Part shown: in pieces, positions 43,216 through 54,332 of the stretch
Numbering within the stretch: position 1 is the first letter of the stretch
Layout: the number at the start of each line of letters is the position of its first letter
DNA from: Clarkia xantiana subsp. parviflora
Taxonomy: Eukaryota; Streptophyta; Magnoliopsida; Myrtales; Onagraceae
DNA: 64,000 bases
NCBI GenBank assembly: GCA_036873135.1
Contig: JAPTYO010000017.1
Coordinates: 8,060,001-8,124,000 of the forward strand
Reading direction: 5' to 3'
Notes under the pieces: generated by a model
What the model saw: the letters and a program-made list of their open reading frames with translations, nothing else
The model's database searches: none
What the model was told of the DNA's origin: nothing
Program-made: the position numbers and the translations under genes

Positions 43216-43911
43216 TGTTGGATCACGGTGGAACTCCGGTACGGATCTTGACGGCAATCCTAGCTCCTTTGCTCCACGCAATCCTGCAAGAGGGGATAGA
43301 CCGGGCGGTGACCCAGAATCCCTCTCCGATGCTTAAATGAGTCTCTCGTATGACTGGCAAGCAATAATCTCAAAGGGTATGTAATTCAACGTAAGTGATC
43401 TGAGGTGACCTCCTGCCCTTTTATAGGCAAAGAGGTGCCTCAGGTACCTGGCGAACCGTTGGGGGTGGTTAGCCCGTATCCCGCTTATCTCGTACACGAT
43501 CTCGCGTATCTTAGCCATGCCCCGCGTATCTCGGCCACGATCCGTGTATCTTAACCACGTTCCGTATATCTCGGCCACGCCCCGCATATCTTGGCTTTAT
43601 CCTCTGGTAACGAGTCCCGACTCCCGTCGGGGACTCCAGAGTTATCTCGTTGTGTCACCGCTCGGGGCCCCTCGTCATCGTGACAGGGCCAATCATTATC
43701 AGGGATTCATCATCGGGGCCTACTTAAAGGCTTCTCATCGGGAGCTTCTAGCTCTACTGTCGGGACCGACTCTGTCGGGACCCTGCTTCGTCGGGACTCC
43801 CTTCATCGGGACCCTTCTCCTAGGTCATCGTGACCTTTACTCTGGGCCTGGTGGGCCTGTTTGCCGTTTCCTCGCCGTTAAAGGGCCTGACGGCTATAAT
43901 CGGACCCATCA
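43216..43911 (-). repeat. Element 3, 5' LTR (696 bp)
   Basis: Near-identical to 34188-34883; same TATA box and U3 repeats. Confidence 0.96.
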
Positions 43912-43916
43912 GGATC

Positions 43917-44062
43917 GAATCAACAAGATGTCACCAAAATGGGAAGGACCTTACAGGGTCGTGGGGATGCCAGCTCCAAATGCGTACAAGTTGGAAGACC
44001 TCGATGGCAGAGCATTGAAGCATTCTTTTAGTGGCGAACACTTGAAGAAACACCATGCTTGA
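43917..44062 (+). pseudogene. Element 2 integrase, last 48 residues
   Basis: RINKMSPKWEGPYRVVGMP ... EHLKKHHA then TGA. It continues 32246-34187 after removal of element 3 and one GGATC copy. Confidence 0.93.
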
Positions 44063-44530
44063 GGAAAAGTCGCCTTGAGTGGTGCACGAGAAAAGTCGCC
44101 TTGAGCGGTGCACGAGAAAAGTCGCCTTGAGTGGTGCACGAGAAAAGTCGCCTTGAGTGGTGCACGAGAAAAGTCACCTTGAGTGGTGCATGAGAAAAGT
44201 CGCCTTGAATGGTGCACGAGATTAAGTCGTCTTAAGTGATGCATGATTCTTAGATTTACTCTAAGTGTTGTTAAAGTCGTCTTAAGTGATGCACGAGATT
44301 AAGTCGTCTTAAGTGATGCATAATTCTTAGATTTACTCTAAGTGTTGTTAAAGTCGTCTTAAGTGATGCACGAGATTAAGTCGTCTTAAGTGATGCGTGA
44401 TTCTTGGATTTATTCTAAGTATTGGAAAGTCGCCTTAAGTGGTGCATGATAGTAAGTCACCTTAAGTGGCGCAAGTTAGTAAATCATATTAAGTGATGTA
44501 TGAGAATATATTAAGTGTCGAGGTTTCGAC
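44063..44530 (-). repeat. Tandem repeats of element 2
   Basis: AAGTCGCCTTGAGTGGTGCACGAG-type units, the reverse complement of those in elements 1 and 3 because element 2 is on plus, with CTTAGATTTACTCTAAGTGTT inserts. Confidence 0.92.
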
Positions 44531-44596
44531 TTAATTAACTGTAGTAAAGTCACTTTGAGAAGTGCAACAAAAAATCGGAACTAAGAATGTCTGATA

Positions 44597-44979
44597 TTAA
44601 TGGGGCTCAAAGGCCCGATGATTGCAAAATAAGGAGAATCCGCTTTCACCTCCCATCGGGGCCATGGGATCGAGGAGTTTTTGATGAAGAAGTAGCTCCT
44701 CTTCACTCTGAACTTGTGGTATGCATTTCCTGCCTTGAGCATCGGCTTCTCTGGTGGAGGTGATGCATCCCTCCCGGAGAGCGGCATCGTAAGCAGTGCT
44801 GGAAATCTCGTTCAGAGCATAGTCGAAGTTGAAGGGCTTCCTCCCCTCGGAACTAGATCCGCTGTCTGAAATCAGCCATGGAAAGGCACATTGGGTTTTC
44901 CCGGGAAATTACAAACAAACTAAGCAGAGATGAAGGAAGGAGATAGGCGAACAATAAAGAAGAAACCCTTACCAGACAT
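44597..44979 (-). CDS. Antisense gene of element 2, short form (91 aa, one intron)
   Basis: Minus strand ATG TCT G (44979-44973), intron GTAAGG ... TTTCAG, exon 2 44865-44597; 276 nt in frame to TAA. Same N-terminus and same deletion joint (ADAQGRKCIPQVQSEEEL) as element 3. In a second frame the lost middle of the full-length gene is still readable (RVKRSYFFIKNSSIPWPRWE), so the short form arose by deletion with frame change. Confidence 0.55.
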
Positions 44980-45136
44980 GATGATTGGAGGTTAGAAGAA
45001 CGAACTTGACGTTGCCGGAAAGGTGATCGGAGGAACACTAAGGTCTTCGGAATTGCAGAGCTTGAATTCGCAGAGAAGTTGCAGAGAGCTTTTGAAAATT
45101 CGGAGACGGTAAAAGTGAAACTGTGCCCACGGTTAG

Positions 45137-45147
45137 GGTTTTATAGG
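45137..45147 (-). promoter_or_regulatory. TATA box of the element 2 antisense gene
   Basis: Minus strand CCTATAAAACCC, about 160 bp before the ATG. Confidence 0.68.
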
Positions 45148-45510
45148 CGAAGAGGACAGTCGAAGGGACGCTTTGATCTGAATCGTCGAAGTTGAAGCGT
45201 TCTGATCTGGACCGTTGAGATGAAACGTGCAGAATGGCAACGGGTGCAATGATGAAACAGCCTAAAATGCACTTTTCAGAAAAAGCAGACGCGAAAAATC
45301 AGGCACGGGTACTGAGGACGTCGCTTCGTTATCTACTGCATTTAATGGCTGAGGAACCGAGGAGTCCTTTCGGATTGGGAAGTTATCCACAAGGTATTGA
45401 GGAAACGTGAACAAGAAGACTTGTACTAAGTGTGCCAAGGGAAAGATCCCCGACTTCGACGTCGGGAGGTCGGGAGTTGAAAGACACGACGAACTGTAAG
45501 TCCCTCATGT

Positions 45511-45522
45511 CTTGGGGGCAAA
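45511..45522 (+). other. Polypurine tract of element 2
   Basis: CTTGGGGGCAAA directly before the LTR. Confidence 0.85.
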
Positions 45523-46240
45523 TGATGGGTTCCGCTATGACCGTTAGGCCTTTTAACGGCGAGGAAACGGCGAATAGGCCCACTGGGCCCTAAAATGGAG
45601 GTCAAGAAGACCAAGGTGAAGGGTCCCGACAGAGGGAGTCCCGATGATGAAAGGTCCCGAATGAGTCGGTCCCGATAGGTGAGCTGGAAGCTCCCGATGA
45701 GAAGCCTTTAAGTAGGCCCCGATGACGAATCCCTGAGAATGATTGGCCCTGTCACGATGACGAGGGGCCCCGAGCGGTGACACAACGAGATAACTCTGGA
45801 GTCCCCGATGTTAGTCGGGACTTGCTATCAGAGGTTAAGGCCAAGATACGCGGGGCGTGGCCGAGATACGCGGAGCGTAGTTAAGATACGCGGAGCGTGG
45901 CCGAGATACGCTGGGCGTGGCCGAGATAAGCGAGATCATGGCCTAGATAGGCGGGATCGTGCCTGAGATACGCGGAATACGGGCTAACCACCCCCAACGG
46001 TTCACCAGGTAACTGAGGTACCTCTCCGCCTATAAAAAGGCAGAGGTTACCTCAGATCAATTACGTTTTGACATACGATACTTGAGATTACTGCTTGCCA
46101 GTCCATACGAGATACTCATTTAAGCATCGGAGAGGGATTCTGGGTCACCGCCCGGTCTATCCCCTCTTGCAGGATTACGTGGAGCGAAGGAGCTAGGATC
46201 GCCGTCAAAGATCGTGCCGGAGTTCTACCGTGATCCAACA
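45523..46240 (+). repeat. Element 2, 3' LTR (718 bp)
   Basis: TGATGGGTTCC ... GATCCAACA, followed by the ATAAT duplication. Confidence 0.95.
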
Positions 46241-46245
46241 ATAAT

Positions 46246-47213
46246 AATACATCTACATCCTTCAACCTCAATCTTCAACTAGGCGCAATTCTATTTCCTA
46301 GCATGCTCACTCGATCATTTCGGTGACATGTGTTTACATACGAAAATAGCAACCATTGATGTAAGTCTCTAACATAAGGTCAAAATTTGTGAGGGTACTT
46401 TAGATAACGACTGGTTCGACACCCGGGATCTATCATATAGTCGAGTTGGAGAGGTGTGTATTCTATAGAATCTTATGACCCTCCCAACACTACAAAGCTT
46501 TGATACCGTGGTCGTAGAGGCACACGCGTAACTTAGCTCACGACGAAAGCACGACCCTGGTGTAAGGAAAAGTACATCACATGATGTCACAGACAGTTAG
46601 CCAGTTATGTTGAATGTGATTTTAGTGGCAGACTTAAATTATGTCCATCCTAAACAGTCAATTGACACGTGTTATTCCAAATAGGCTTGATTTTACTTCC
46701 TCTAATCTTGACAAACGATTTTATTTAGCTTGGCTTGCAACATGTTCATTGGCTAACCCTATTTTATGAACTCTAATTTAACATCCATACACAAAAAATT
46801 ATCCTACCCAAATTCCGATACTGTTACAAAAAAAAAGGGTTAGATTATCAAAAAAAAAAAAACTAATAACTAAGGTGGAAAATATACAGTTCGATGGAGT
46901 CACACCCATAATTCTCTAACGAGGTTGAATCGAGATTCCGCGGCCCGGGTCCTTCAACAAACCCAATGATTTGATGTAGAAAAATGCTCTAATCTTCACA
47001 GATAATCTTTCGAATTGGTAGCGACATGAATCTTAGGGAGATTTGCAAAATGTAATTTCTTGGCACACTAGTAAATGTTCCACCGAACTATAGAGAATGA
47101 TGGATAGTAAAAACTTTTCGTGATTTAATAACAAGTTGTATGTGATACCACTCAATATACATTATCTCATTATGCCTACCAGAATATAGTATCACAATAT
47201 ATGTATATGATCA
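46246..47213. other. No gene seen
   Basis: Sequence that followed the copia LTR before element 2 inserted. Short ORFs only; two A-tracts near 46828 and 46850. Nothing assignable. Confidence 0.4.
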
Positions 47214-47463
47214 TTATATATAGGGTTAAGAACCTATGAAAGGTCTGAACTATCACCCATGTTAACAGGAGAGGTCTGAAATTTAAAAAGTTAATAACGG
47301 AGGTTTGAAATTTTAATTTTGTTGATTTGAGGTTTTCCGTCCATTTTTAGGGTTAAATTTAACAGAATTGTGTGAAATGACATTTTTGCCCCTTTAATAT
47401 TTTGTTTTATTTAATAATTTATTTAAAGAAATGTGAAATGACAATTTACCCCTAAAGTCAAAT

Positions 47464-47620
47464 TAAAACTACCCGACTCCGGCCACCGCCACCCGACTCC
47501 GGCCACCGCCACCCGACTCCGGCCACCGCCACCCGACTCCGGCCACCACCACCCGACTCCGGCCACCACCACCCGACTCCGGCGACCACCACCTCGGTTC
47601 CGGCGACTCGACTCCGGCCA
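47464..47620. repeat. Minisatellite, about 20-bp unit
   Basis: Seven or more units of ACCCGACTCCGGCCACCGCC. Inside the foldback element. Confidence 0.9.
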
Positions 47621-47639
47621 CCACCTCAGCAAAAAAAAC

Positions 47640-47900
47640 TCCGATCGGAGCTTTGTGGCTCTAGTCGGAGCCACGGAGCTCCAATCGGAGCTTTGTGGCT
47701 CCGGACGGGGCCATAGAGCTCTGGTCGGAGCCACAAAGCTCCGATCGGAGCCCAATCGGGGCCGGTGGCTCCGATCAGAGTCCAATTGGGACCGGTGGCT
47801 CCGATTTGGGCCCAATCGGAGCCTTGGTGGTGGTCGCCGGAGTATGGTGGTGGTCGCCGGAGTACGGTTGGTGGTTGCCGGAGTACGGTTGGTGGAGCCG
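47640..47900. repeat. GGAGCC/CTCCGATCGGAGC-rich repeats
   Basis: Degenerate units of about 24 bp around GGTGGCTCCGATCGGAGCC, then three GGTGGTCGCCGGAGTA units. ORFs on both strands here are repeat artefacts. Confidence 0.8.
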
Positions 47901-48127
47901 TGGTGGCTTCAAGGGCATTTTGGTCTTTTCACTTCAAGCATGTGAGGGGCACACTTGATAAAGGGTATTTTTGGAAATTTATTTTATTTCCGGTCACATG
48001 CCAAGCATGTGACCAACTTCCGTTAGTTTTAACGGAAAAAACTAACAGAGACCGCTGTTATCAACAAAACTGAAATATCTGACCTCCGTTATTAACTATT
48101 TAAATTTCTGACATCCGTTATTAACTA

Positions 48128-49042
48128 TTGATTCCAATTACCACAACTCAGGTGATATGCAATCCCTAGATCGGAACCCTAGCTGATAAGCAATCAACAG
48201 TATTTTCTCTAATTTGCACTCGAAATTAGAGATCTAAAGAAGGATCAACTTCACATCACTAAATCGAAGCTAAGTTTAGAAATAGATGAAAAAAACAAGA
48301 CCTCACCGAAGCCTGGAGTCACAGGGAAGAAGCCGGAGTCGGCTAATGCAACTGGCGCAGTGAAGAAAAAGTTGTGCCGGAGTCGGAGCTCAGCAAATCG
48401 GAGTCGCAGATCTTCAAGCCCGCCCCTGAGTCGCGATTCGGAGTGGCAGCGGTGAAGGAGTCGCGAATCGGAGTCGCAGCAGTGAAGGAGTCGCGAGTCG
48501 CAATGGTGGAAGCATTCCGGCGTTTTCACAGAGCTCAGATTAAAATTGGCAAAAAAAAAAGTGCTTTAATGGAATAAAATATTATTTTAAATAACCGTTG
48601 CCTAAACTGAACAGTAGGCAACGCTTAATACGTTGCCTAAACCGAACTTTAAATAACGCTAAAAGCAGCTGTTGTTTAATATTCATGTAAAACCAACGTT
48701 TTACATGACATTGTTTAAACCTAACCATTATACGACGCAATATTAAAACACGTCGCCTAAACCTTAAACTTTAAACAACGTTAAGAGCAAGCGTCGCTTA
48801 TTATATATGTTAAGCCGACGTTTTATAAAGCGTTATTTAAACCTAATAATTAAGGAACGCACCAGTGAAAACAGTTGCCTAAACCAAATTTTAAACAACT
48901 TTAAAAGCAAACGTTGTTTTAATTTTTATGTTAAAGCGACGCTTTCCTAATCGTTGCCTAAACTCTGGGCGCCAAAAAAGTTTGCGACGCTTTTAAAAGC
49001 GTCGCAACTTTCGCGTTGCTTAAAACCAGTTTTCTTGTAGTG
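48128..49042 (-). mobile_element. CACTA-like fragment inside the foldback element
   Basis: Reads CACTACAAGAAAACTGG from 49042 on the minus strand, the classic plant CACTA end, followed by subterminal repeats of GTTGCCTAAAC / GCGTCGC (48590-49010). The opposite CACTA end is not found; 48128-48560 contains low-complexity GAGTCGCGA-type repeats. Confidence 0.55.
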
Positions 49043-49096
49043 CGTTAACATAGGTGATAGTTCAGACCTTTCATAGGTTCTTAACCCTTATGTATA

Positions 49097-49488
49097 TTAC
49101 AACAATATATAATCTCTATACATATATTTCACCAATATATATTGACATATATATGCAAATATATTCTTCTGGAACCTTTCCTTATTTAGGTGATCCCCTA
49201 ATCAATTAATAAGCAGACCGAATTTGTCAATATTACACTAAGTAATATTCTTTTAATTATCTGACATATAAATGTTAAGAGATTTGGTCGTCCAGTCCAT
49301 TGACGCTGGTAAATTCGACATAACCCTAATTTACATTAAATGTTTTAACACAACCAAGTATTACGTACATAAGCTTATATATTGATGTTCTCTCGTAAAG
49401 GGCGACTCATATTCCCATATGCAAACAATAAAATGTGGTACCATGCATTCTGGTGTGGCACCGAATAAATGTCCCATTACATGTATGA
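49097..49488. other. No gene seen
   Basis: AT-rich sequence between two foldback elements. Confidence 0.4.
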
Positions 49489-49497
49489 ATTAATCTT

Positions 49498-50013
49498 GGG
49501 GTAACATGTGTTTTGGTCCATGATGTTTGACCACTTTTGGGTTTTGGTCCATGATGTTTTTTTTTTTGCTTAGTTTTGGTACCATATGTTTGCAGGTTTT
49601 TCTAGTTTTTGTCTGACCGTTACATTCCGTCCATTTTTTTCCGTTAAGTGACATGTGCAAATCACGTGATCCACCATAAACTTTCAATTTTGTTCAAATT
49701 TGGGGGAATTGACCTATTGAACTAGGGTGTCGATTCCTCCAAATTTAACTAGGTTTAATGGGTCAAATTTGGGGGAATTGACACCCTAAACCTAGTTCAA
49801 TGGGTCAATTTCCCAAAATTGAACAAAATTAAAAGTTTAGGGTGTACGTGACTTGCACATGTCACTTAACGGAAAAAAAATGGATCGAATGTGACGGTCG
49901 GACCAAAACTAGAAAAATATGCAAACATATGGTACCAAAACTGGGAAAAAAAAAACATCATAGACCAAAACCCAAAATTAGTCAAACATCATAAACAAAT
50001 GACCTGTTAACCC
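49498..50013. mobile_element. Mutator-like foldback transposon (516 bp)
   Basis: Perfect 9-bp duplications ATTAATCTT (49489-49497, 50014-50022). Ends GGGGTAACATG...CTGTTAACCC. Arms are inverted copies (TTTTGGTCCATGATG / CATCATAGACCAAAA). It shares subterminal motifs (CCGTTAAGTGRCATGTGC) with the 12138 element, so probably one family. Confidence 0.83.
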
Positions 50014-50390
50014 ATTAATCTTTTATGTAAGGACGGAGTTCCCGCTTCTTTCGTTGTCTGCAGGCAATCGTTGAATTAGCGGTGGACTAGACAGTTGTGT
50101 AATTTGCTAGGATAGAGAGGAATCATGGGTGTAGAATGATTGTAATTATGCTGAATTTCTAGAAAGCTAATAAAATTCTTTCAAAGAATCGTCATAATTA
50201 AATGGATGAATGAAGCACTAATTACATTGCTAAATTAAATCTTTTGCTATCTATTGGTGAAGACATGTTTTTTTAACTGTCTTTTGTCCCACATTTCTTA
50301 CCCAATTTGTCAAAAGGTAAAAAGAAAAAGGATGGTATTTCACCTTTATAATGATGGAAATGTCAATTACAAATATATCTATCAATTATT

Positions 50391-50900
50391 ATTATTATTA
50401 TTACATAAATAAAAATCTCAATATTTAAAATTGTTCTCACCTCAAAACTTGTCTCACATTAACTAGTCGCGATAAAAAATAACAATGAAAGAAAAATCGT
50501 TAAATTGGTTGACTTTAATTGCAAGGAGTAATATTTTGCACATTCAAATATCTAATTTTGATAAATCTAAATTACTGTATTATTATTTATTATAGTTAAT
50601 ACGGTTTGAAGTTGTTCGAACACGTAAGAAAGCATGGGTTTGATAATTATTATTATTACATAAATAAAAATCTCAATATTTAAAATTGTCCTCACCTCAA
50701 AACTTGTCTCACATTAACTAGTCACGATAAAAAATAACAATGAAAGAAAAATCGTTAAATTGGTTGACTTTAATTGCAAGGAGTAATATTTTGCACATTC
50801 AAATATCTAATTTTGATAAATCTAAATTACTGTATTATTATTTATTATAGTTAATACGGTTTGAAGTTGTTCGAACACGTAAGAAAGCATGGGTTTGATA
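50391..50900. repeat. Recent 255-bp direct tandem duplication
   Basis: TTACATAAATAAAAATCTCA recurs at 50401 and 50656 and TTTGATA at the ends recurs with the same 255-bp shift; only about two substitutions noticed. Non-coding. Confidence 0.9.
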
Positions 50901-50933
50901 AACTAGTATTTGAGATTTCAAAAATCTTTATAC

Positions 50934-51647
50934 TTATGGGTTCTGCTATGGCTGTTAGGCCCCTTAACGGCGAGTAAACGGCGAACAGGCCCACTGGGCC
51001 CCAAATGAAGGTCAAGATGACCCAGGCGAAGGGTCCCGACGTAGGGAGTCCAGATGATAAAAGGTCCCGACAGAGTCGGTCCCGATAGGTGAGCTGGAAG
51101 CTCCCGATGAGAAGCCTTTAAGTAGGCCCCGATGACGAATCCCTGAGAACGATTGGCCCTGTCACGATGACGAGGGGCTCCGAGCGATGACATAACGAGA
51201 TAACTCTGGAGTCCCCGATGTTAGTCGGGACTTGCCATCAGAGGTTAAGGCCGAGATACGCGGGGCGTGGCCGAGATACGCGGAGCGTAGTTGAGATACG
51301 CGGAGCGTGGCCGAGATACGCGGGGCGTGGCCGAGATAGGCGATATCTGGCCTAGATAGGCGGGATCGTGCACGAGATACACGGGATACGGGCTAACCAC
51401 CCCAACGGTTCACCAGGTAACTGAGGTACCTCTCCGCCTATAAAAAGGCAGAGGTCACCTCAGGTCATTTACGTTGTGATATACACTCTGAGATTACTGC
51501 TTGCCAGTCCATACGAGATACTCATTTAAGCATCGGAGAGGGATTCTGGGTCACCGCCCGGTCTATCCCGTCTTTGCAGGACCACGTGGAGCGAAGGAGC
51601 TAGGATCGCCGTCAAAGACCGTACCGGAGTTCCACCGTGATCCAACA
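50934..51647 (+). repeat. Element 4, 5' LTR (714 bp)
   Basis: Ends GATCCAACA; TATA box CCTATAAAAAGG near 51437; U3 repeats 51250-51380. Confidence 0.93.
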
Positions 51648-51666
51648 TTGGCGCCGTCTGTGGGAA
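51648..51666 (+). other. Primer binding site of element 4
   Basis: TTGGCGCCGTCTGTGGGAA after the LTR. Confidence 0.82.
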
Positions 51667-51684
51667 GCGTAACAAAAAGCTGAT

Positions 51685-52535
51685 ATACCTTCTACTCGTT
51701 CAATAGTGGCTGGCAAGCAAAGAAGACAAGGACAGTCTGGTGGTTCCCGTCATTCTGCTGCGACGACTTTGAATTCACCACCAGAGCATGCTGAGGACCA
51801 GAATCTCCCCGCGGAGGTCTCTCGGACAGGGGGGCATAATGAAGCTCCTGAAGATACTGCTGCTCAACACCAGGGGAATAGGGAGCAGGTGGCTCCTCCA
51901 GCTGCGGACCTGACGAGGGCTGTGGCGGAAGCCATGCCAATGTTTTTGGCAGCTGTGGAGGCCTCTTAGATCGGAGGGAGGCTGCAAGGAAGCAAGAGGA
52001 GATGCCTCCGTTAGAAGAGGAAGCTCCCCCACCAGCAGAGGTTCAGAACGAGCGGGAGGCTCAACCCTGAGGCCAGGGCAGGAGGGGGGAGTCCGTTCAG
52101 CCAGAGAGATTCGTGGTTGATGGGCCAGGACCAGTGCAGCACAGGACCATTCCCCTTAATGGTCTCATCACCCCCGATCAGGTGGTGAAGATCGTGAACA
52201 TCTGCATGGGAGAGCAGAAGCCGCTGGTTTCGGAGCTGAGGGATCGATCTACTCATCCCTTCGTTCCTCGACTCATAGACACCCTCGCCCCGCCAGGGCT
52301 GGGTATCCCCACGATAAAGGAGTAAGATGGCGAGGGAGATCCGGTTCGTCATGTCCAGAAGCACCTCATGGCGTGTCTAGGAAGAGCCCCGAACGAAGAT
52401 ATTGTGTGTACGCTGTTCCCGAACACACTTGGCGAGAGAGCCCTGACCTGGTTCTTCAGTCTGCCCCCAGGCTGCATCACTTGCTGGGCTGATATGCACG
52501 ACCGGTTCATTTAGCAATACCAAGGTCGCAGACGT
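51685..52535 (+). pseudogene. Element 4 Gag, N-terminal part, start lost
   Basis: The conserved start is ATA (51685-51687). Frame is then lost by a 1-bp deletion near 51962 and by stops near 52069, 52323 and 52510. Gag core motifs (VVKIVNICMGEQKPLVSEL, IDTLAPPGLGIP) remain. Confidence 0.88.
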
Positions 52536-54332
52536 TTGCTGAAGAGTGTGAGGTCCCTGACCCAGGTGGTACAGAGGCCCAATGAGTCGCTGGCGCACTA
52601 TTACCAGCAATACACTGCTAGCGTGGCGGAGATTGACGAGGAAATTTCGGAGGGTGAAACCATCCGCACCTTCATTCGAAACCTAACAGCCCCTTACGGT
52701 TCCGATCTGATGCACAGCGTGGCTGAGAAGGCTGTGTGGAATATGGAGGCACTGCAGAAACGGGTAAAGCGGCAAATCGATGTCCAGGAATCGAAGATAG
52801 CCGCTGGAGAGCTTGAGCCCCCGAAGTCGAATAAGGGAAAGCAGTCGGTTAAACCCTTAGACGAGCGCAAATCGAAGGATAAAAGCGAGGGCGGTCGGGG
52901 TCGAGGTCGTTCCGATCGTAGGGATGACAGGCGTTCCTCGAAAAAGGACAAACGAGAGGATCATGACATTCCTCTCAACAGCTCTATGGCGGAGGTGCTG
53001 ACGGTCATGGAGCGACAGGGTATCTCTAGGTACCCCCCGAAGAAGGAAGGAGAGTTTTTGGGATCCCGCACCGACCGCTACTGTCGATTCCATCGCGCGA
53101 ATGGCCACGACACCAACCATTGTCGGGAACTAAAGAAGGAGATAGAGAAGCTAATCCAGAAGGGGAAGCTTAAGGAGATCGTCGGGGAGAAACGGTGCCG
53201 ATCCCGTTCACGATCCCGATCACGGTCCCGTTCCCGATCCCGTGATCGGTCCCCAAAGAAGAAGAGGTCCGACCCGGAGTCTTCTGGTGCCCGTAAGGAG
53301 AAGCGGGGCATTATAAATGTGATTCATGGAGGATTTGCCGCAGGTGGTGATACTTCGTCCTCCCGGGAGGTTTACGCCTCCAGAATTCCGACTGCTGTGG
53401 TGCTGGGTAAGAGGTCCCGATCCTGGACCCTGAAGGAAGAAATGGTGATCTCCTTTTCATCGGAGGATCTCATAGGCGTGGAGACTCCGCACGATGACGC
53501 TCTGGTCGTGACCTTGGATGTGAACGGGTATGAGATGAAACGGATTCAGATCGACGGAGGGAGTTCCTCCGATATTCTGTTCATGGATGCACTAGAGGCC
53601 ATGGGGAAAACGAAGAAGGACCTGAAGGAAGCGAACTTCCCGATGGTCGGATTCTCTGGCTCCACCTCCTATCCGCTAGGGGTGATCACCCTACCAGTGG
53701 AGTTTGGTAGCGGATGGAAATCAGAGAGGAGGAACGTGGAGTTTGTAGTGGTTGATTCCGCGGGGACTTACAACGCGATCATCGGGAGAACTACCATCAA
53801 CCCCCTGATGGCGGTTGCCTCGACTGTACACCAGAAGATGAAGTTCCCGACTGACCATGGAGTCGGAGAGGACAAGGGCGACCAGGTGGCTTCCCGAAAA
53901 TGTTATGTCAACGCCACCCGAAGGAGGAGACGAGAGGCCATGACTGTACTCCAGACAGATACTGATCCCAGAGAGGAGTTTGGGCGTCCCGCCCCCGTAG
54001 AGGATCTAAAAGAAGTTGAGATTGACGGACCTCAGAGGAAGGTGAAAATTGGGTCTGCTTTGACCGAAGAGACAGCACGAGAGTTGATCGATCTGCTGAA
54101 AAAGTTCAAGGAGCTGTTTGCCTGGTCCCCGAGCGACATGCCAGGAATCAACCCCGATGTGATCGTACACGAGTTGAAGATAGATCCCGCGATCAAACCT
54201 ATCACGCAGAAAAGGCGTCCGATGGGCACAGACAAGAGGATCGCGATCCAGCAGGAGGTGGCAGGTTGCTCGATGCTGGGTTTATCAAAGAGCTCCGATT
54301 CCAGACTTGGGTTGCTAATCCGGTATTGGTAA
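52536..54332 (+). pseudogene. Element 4 Gag C-terminus, protease, start of RT
   Basis: 598 open residues: Gag C-terminus, CHHC knuckle (near 183-196), arginine/serine tract with KKKR, GIINVIHGGFAAGG, protease IDGGSSSD, IIGRTTINP, RT start. A 1-bp deletion near 54262 (QQEV/AGCSM) ends the true frame. Confidence 0.9.

Larger units (their letters stand above)
34188..43911 (-). mobile_element. Element 3: youngest Tat-type element, nested in element 2
   Basis: Duplications GGATC (34183-34187, 43912-43916). Two LTRs of 696 bp each, with only one substitution noticed by eye (34469 T against C in the right copy). Minus strand gag-pol 43179-37577, a compound tandem-repeat region with two copies of the antisense-gene tail, and a plus-strand antisense ORF. 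Pol carries one frameshift and two in-frame stops despite the young LTRs. Confidence 0.96.
27980..46240 (+). mobile_element. Element 2: Tat-type Ty3/gypsy element, interrupted by element 3
   Basis: Duplications ATAAT (27975-27979, 46241-46245). 5' LTR 27980-28690, PBS, gag-pol on plus, broken at 34187/43917 by element 3 inside the integrase C-terminus, then tandem repeats, a minus-strand antisense gene, polypurine tract and 3' LTR. The 5' LTR lacks 7 bp (GGAGTTC) present in the 3' LTR, and there are several substitutions. Gag-pol has two stops and about three frameshifts upstream of protease, and one frameshift in RNase H. Confidence 0.95.
47223..49087. mobile_element. Mutator-like foldback element with captured repeats (1,865 bp)
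   Basis: Terminal inverted repeats of about 45 bp (GGGTTAAGAACCTATGAAAG ... ) with 9-bp duplications TTATATATA / TTATGTATA (one mismatch). Longer inverted homology continues inside (left 47223-47350; right 48000-48127 plus the last 45 bp), the right arm being split by a foreign segment (48128-49042). No transposase. Confidence 0.78.

Noticed and set aside
47423..48073. ORFs rich in SDRS, GGGRSR and similar
   Set aside because: Encoded by GC-rich minisatellites on both strands.
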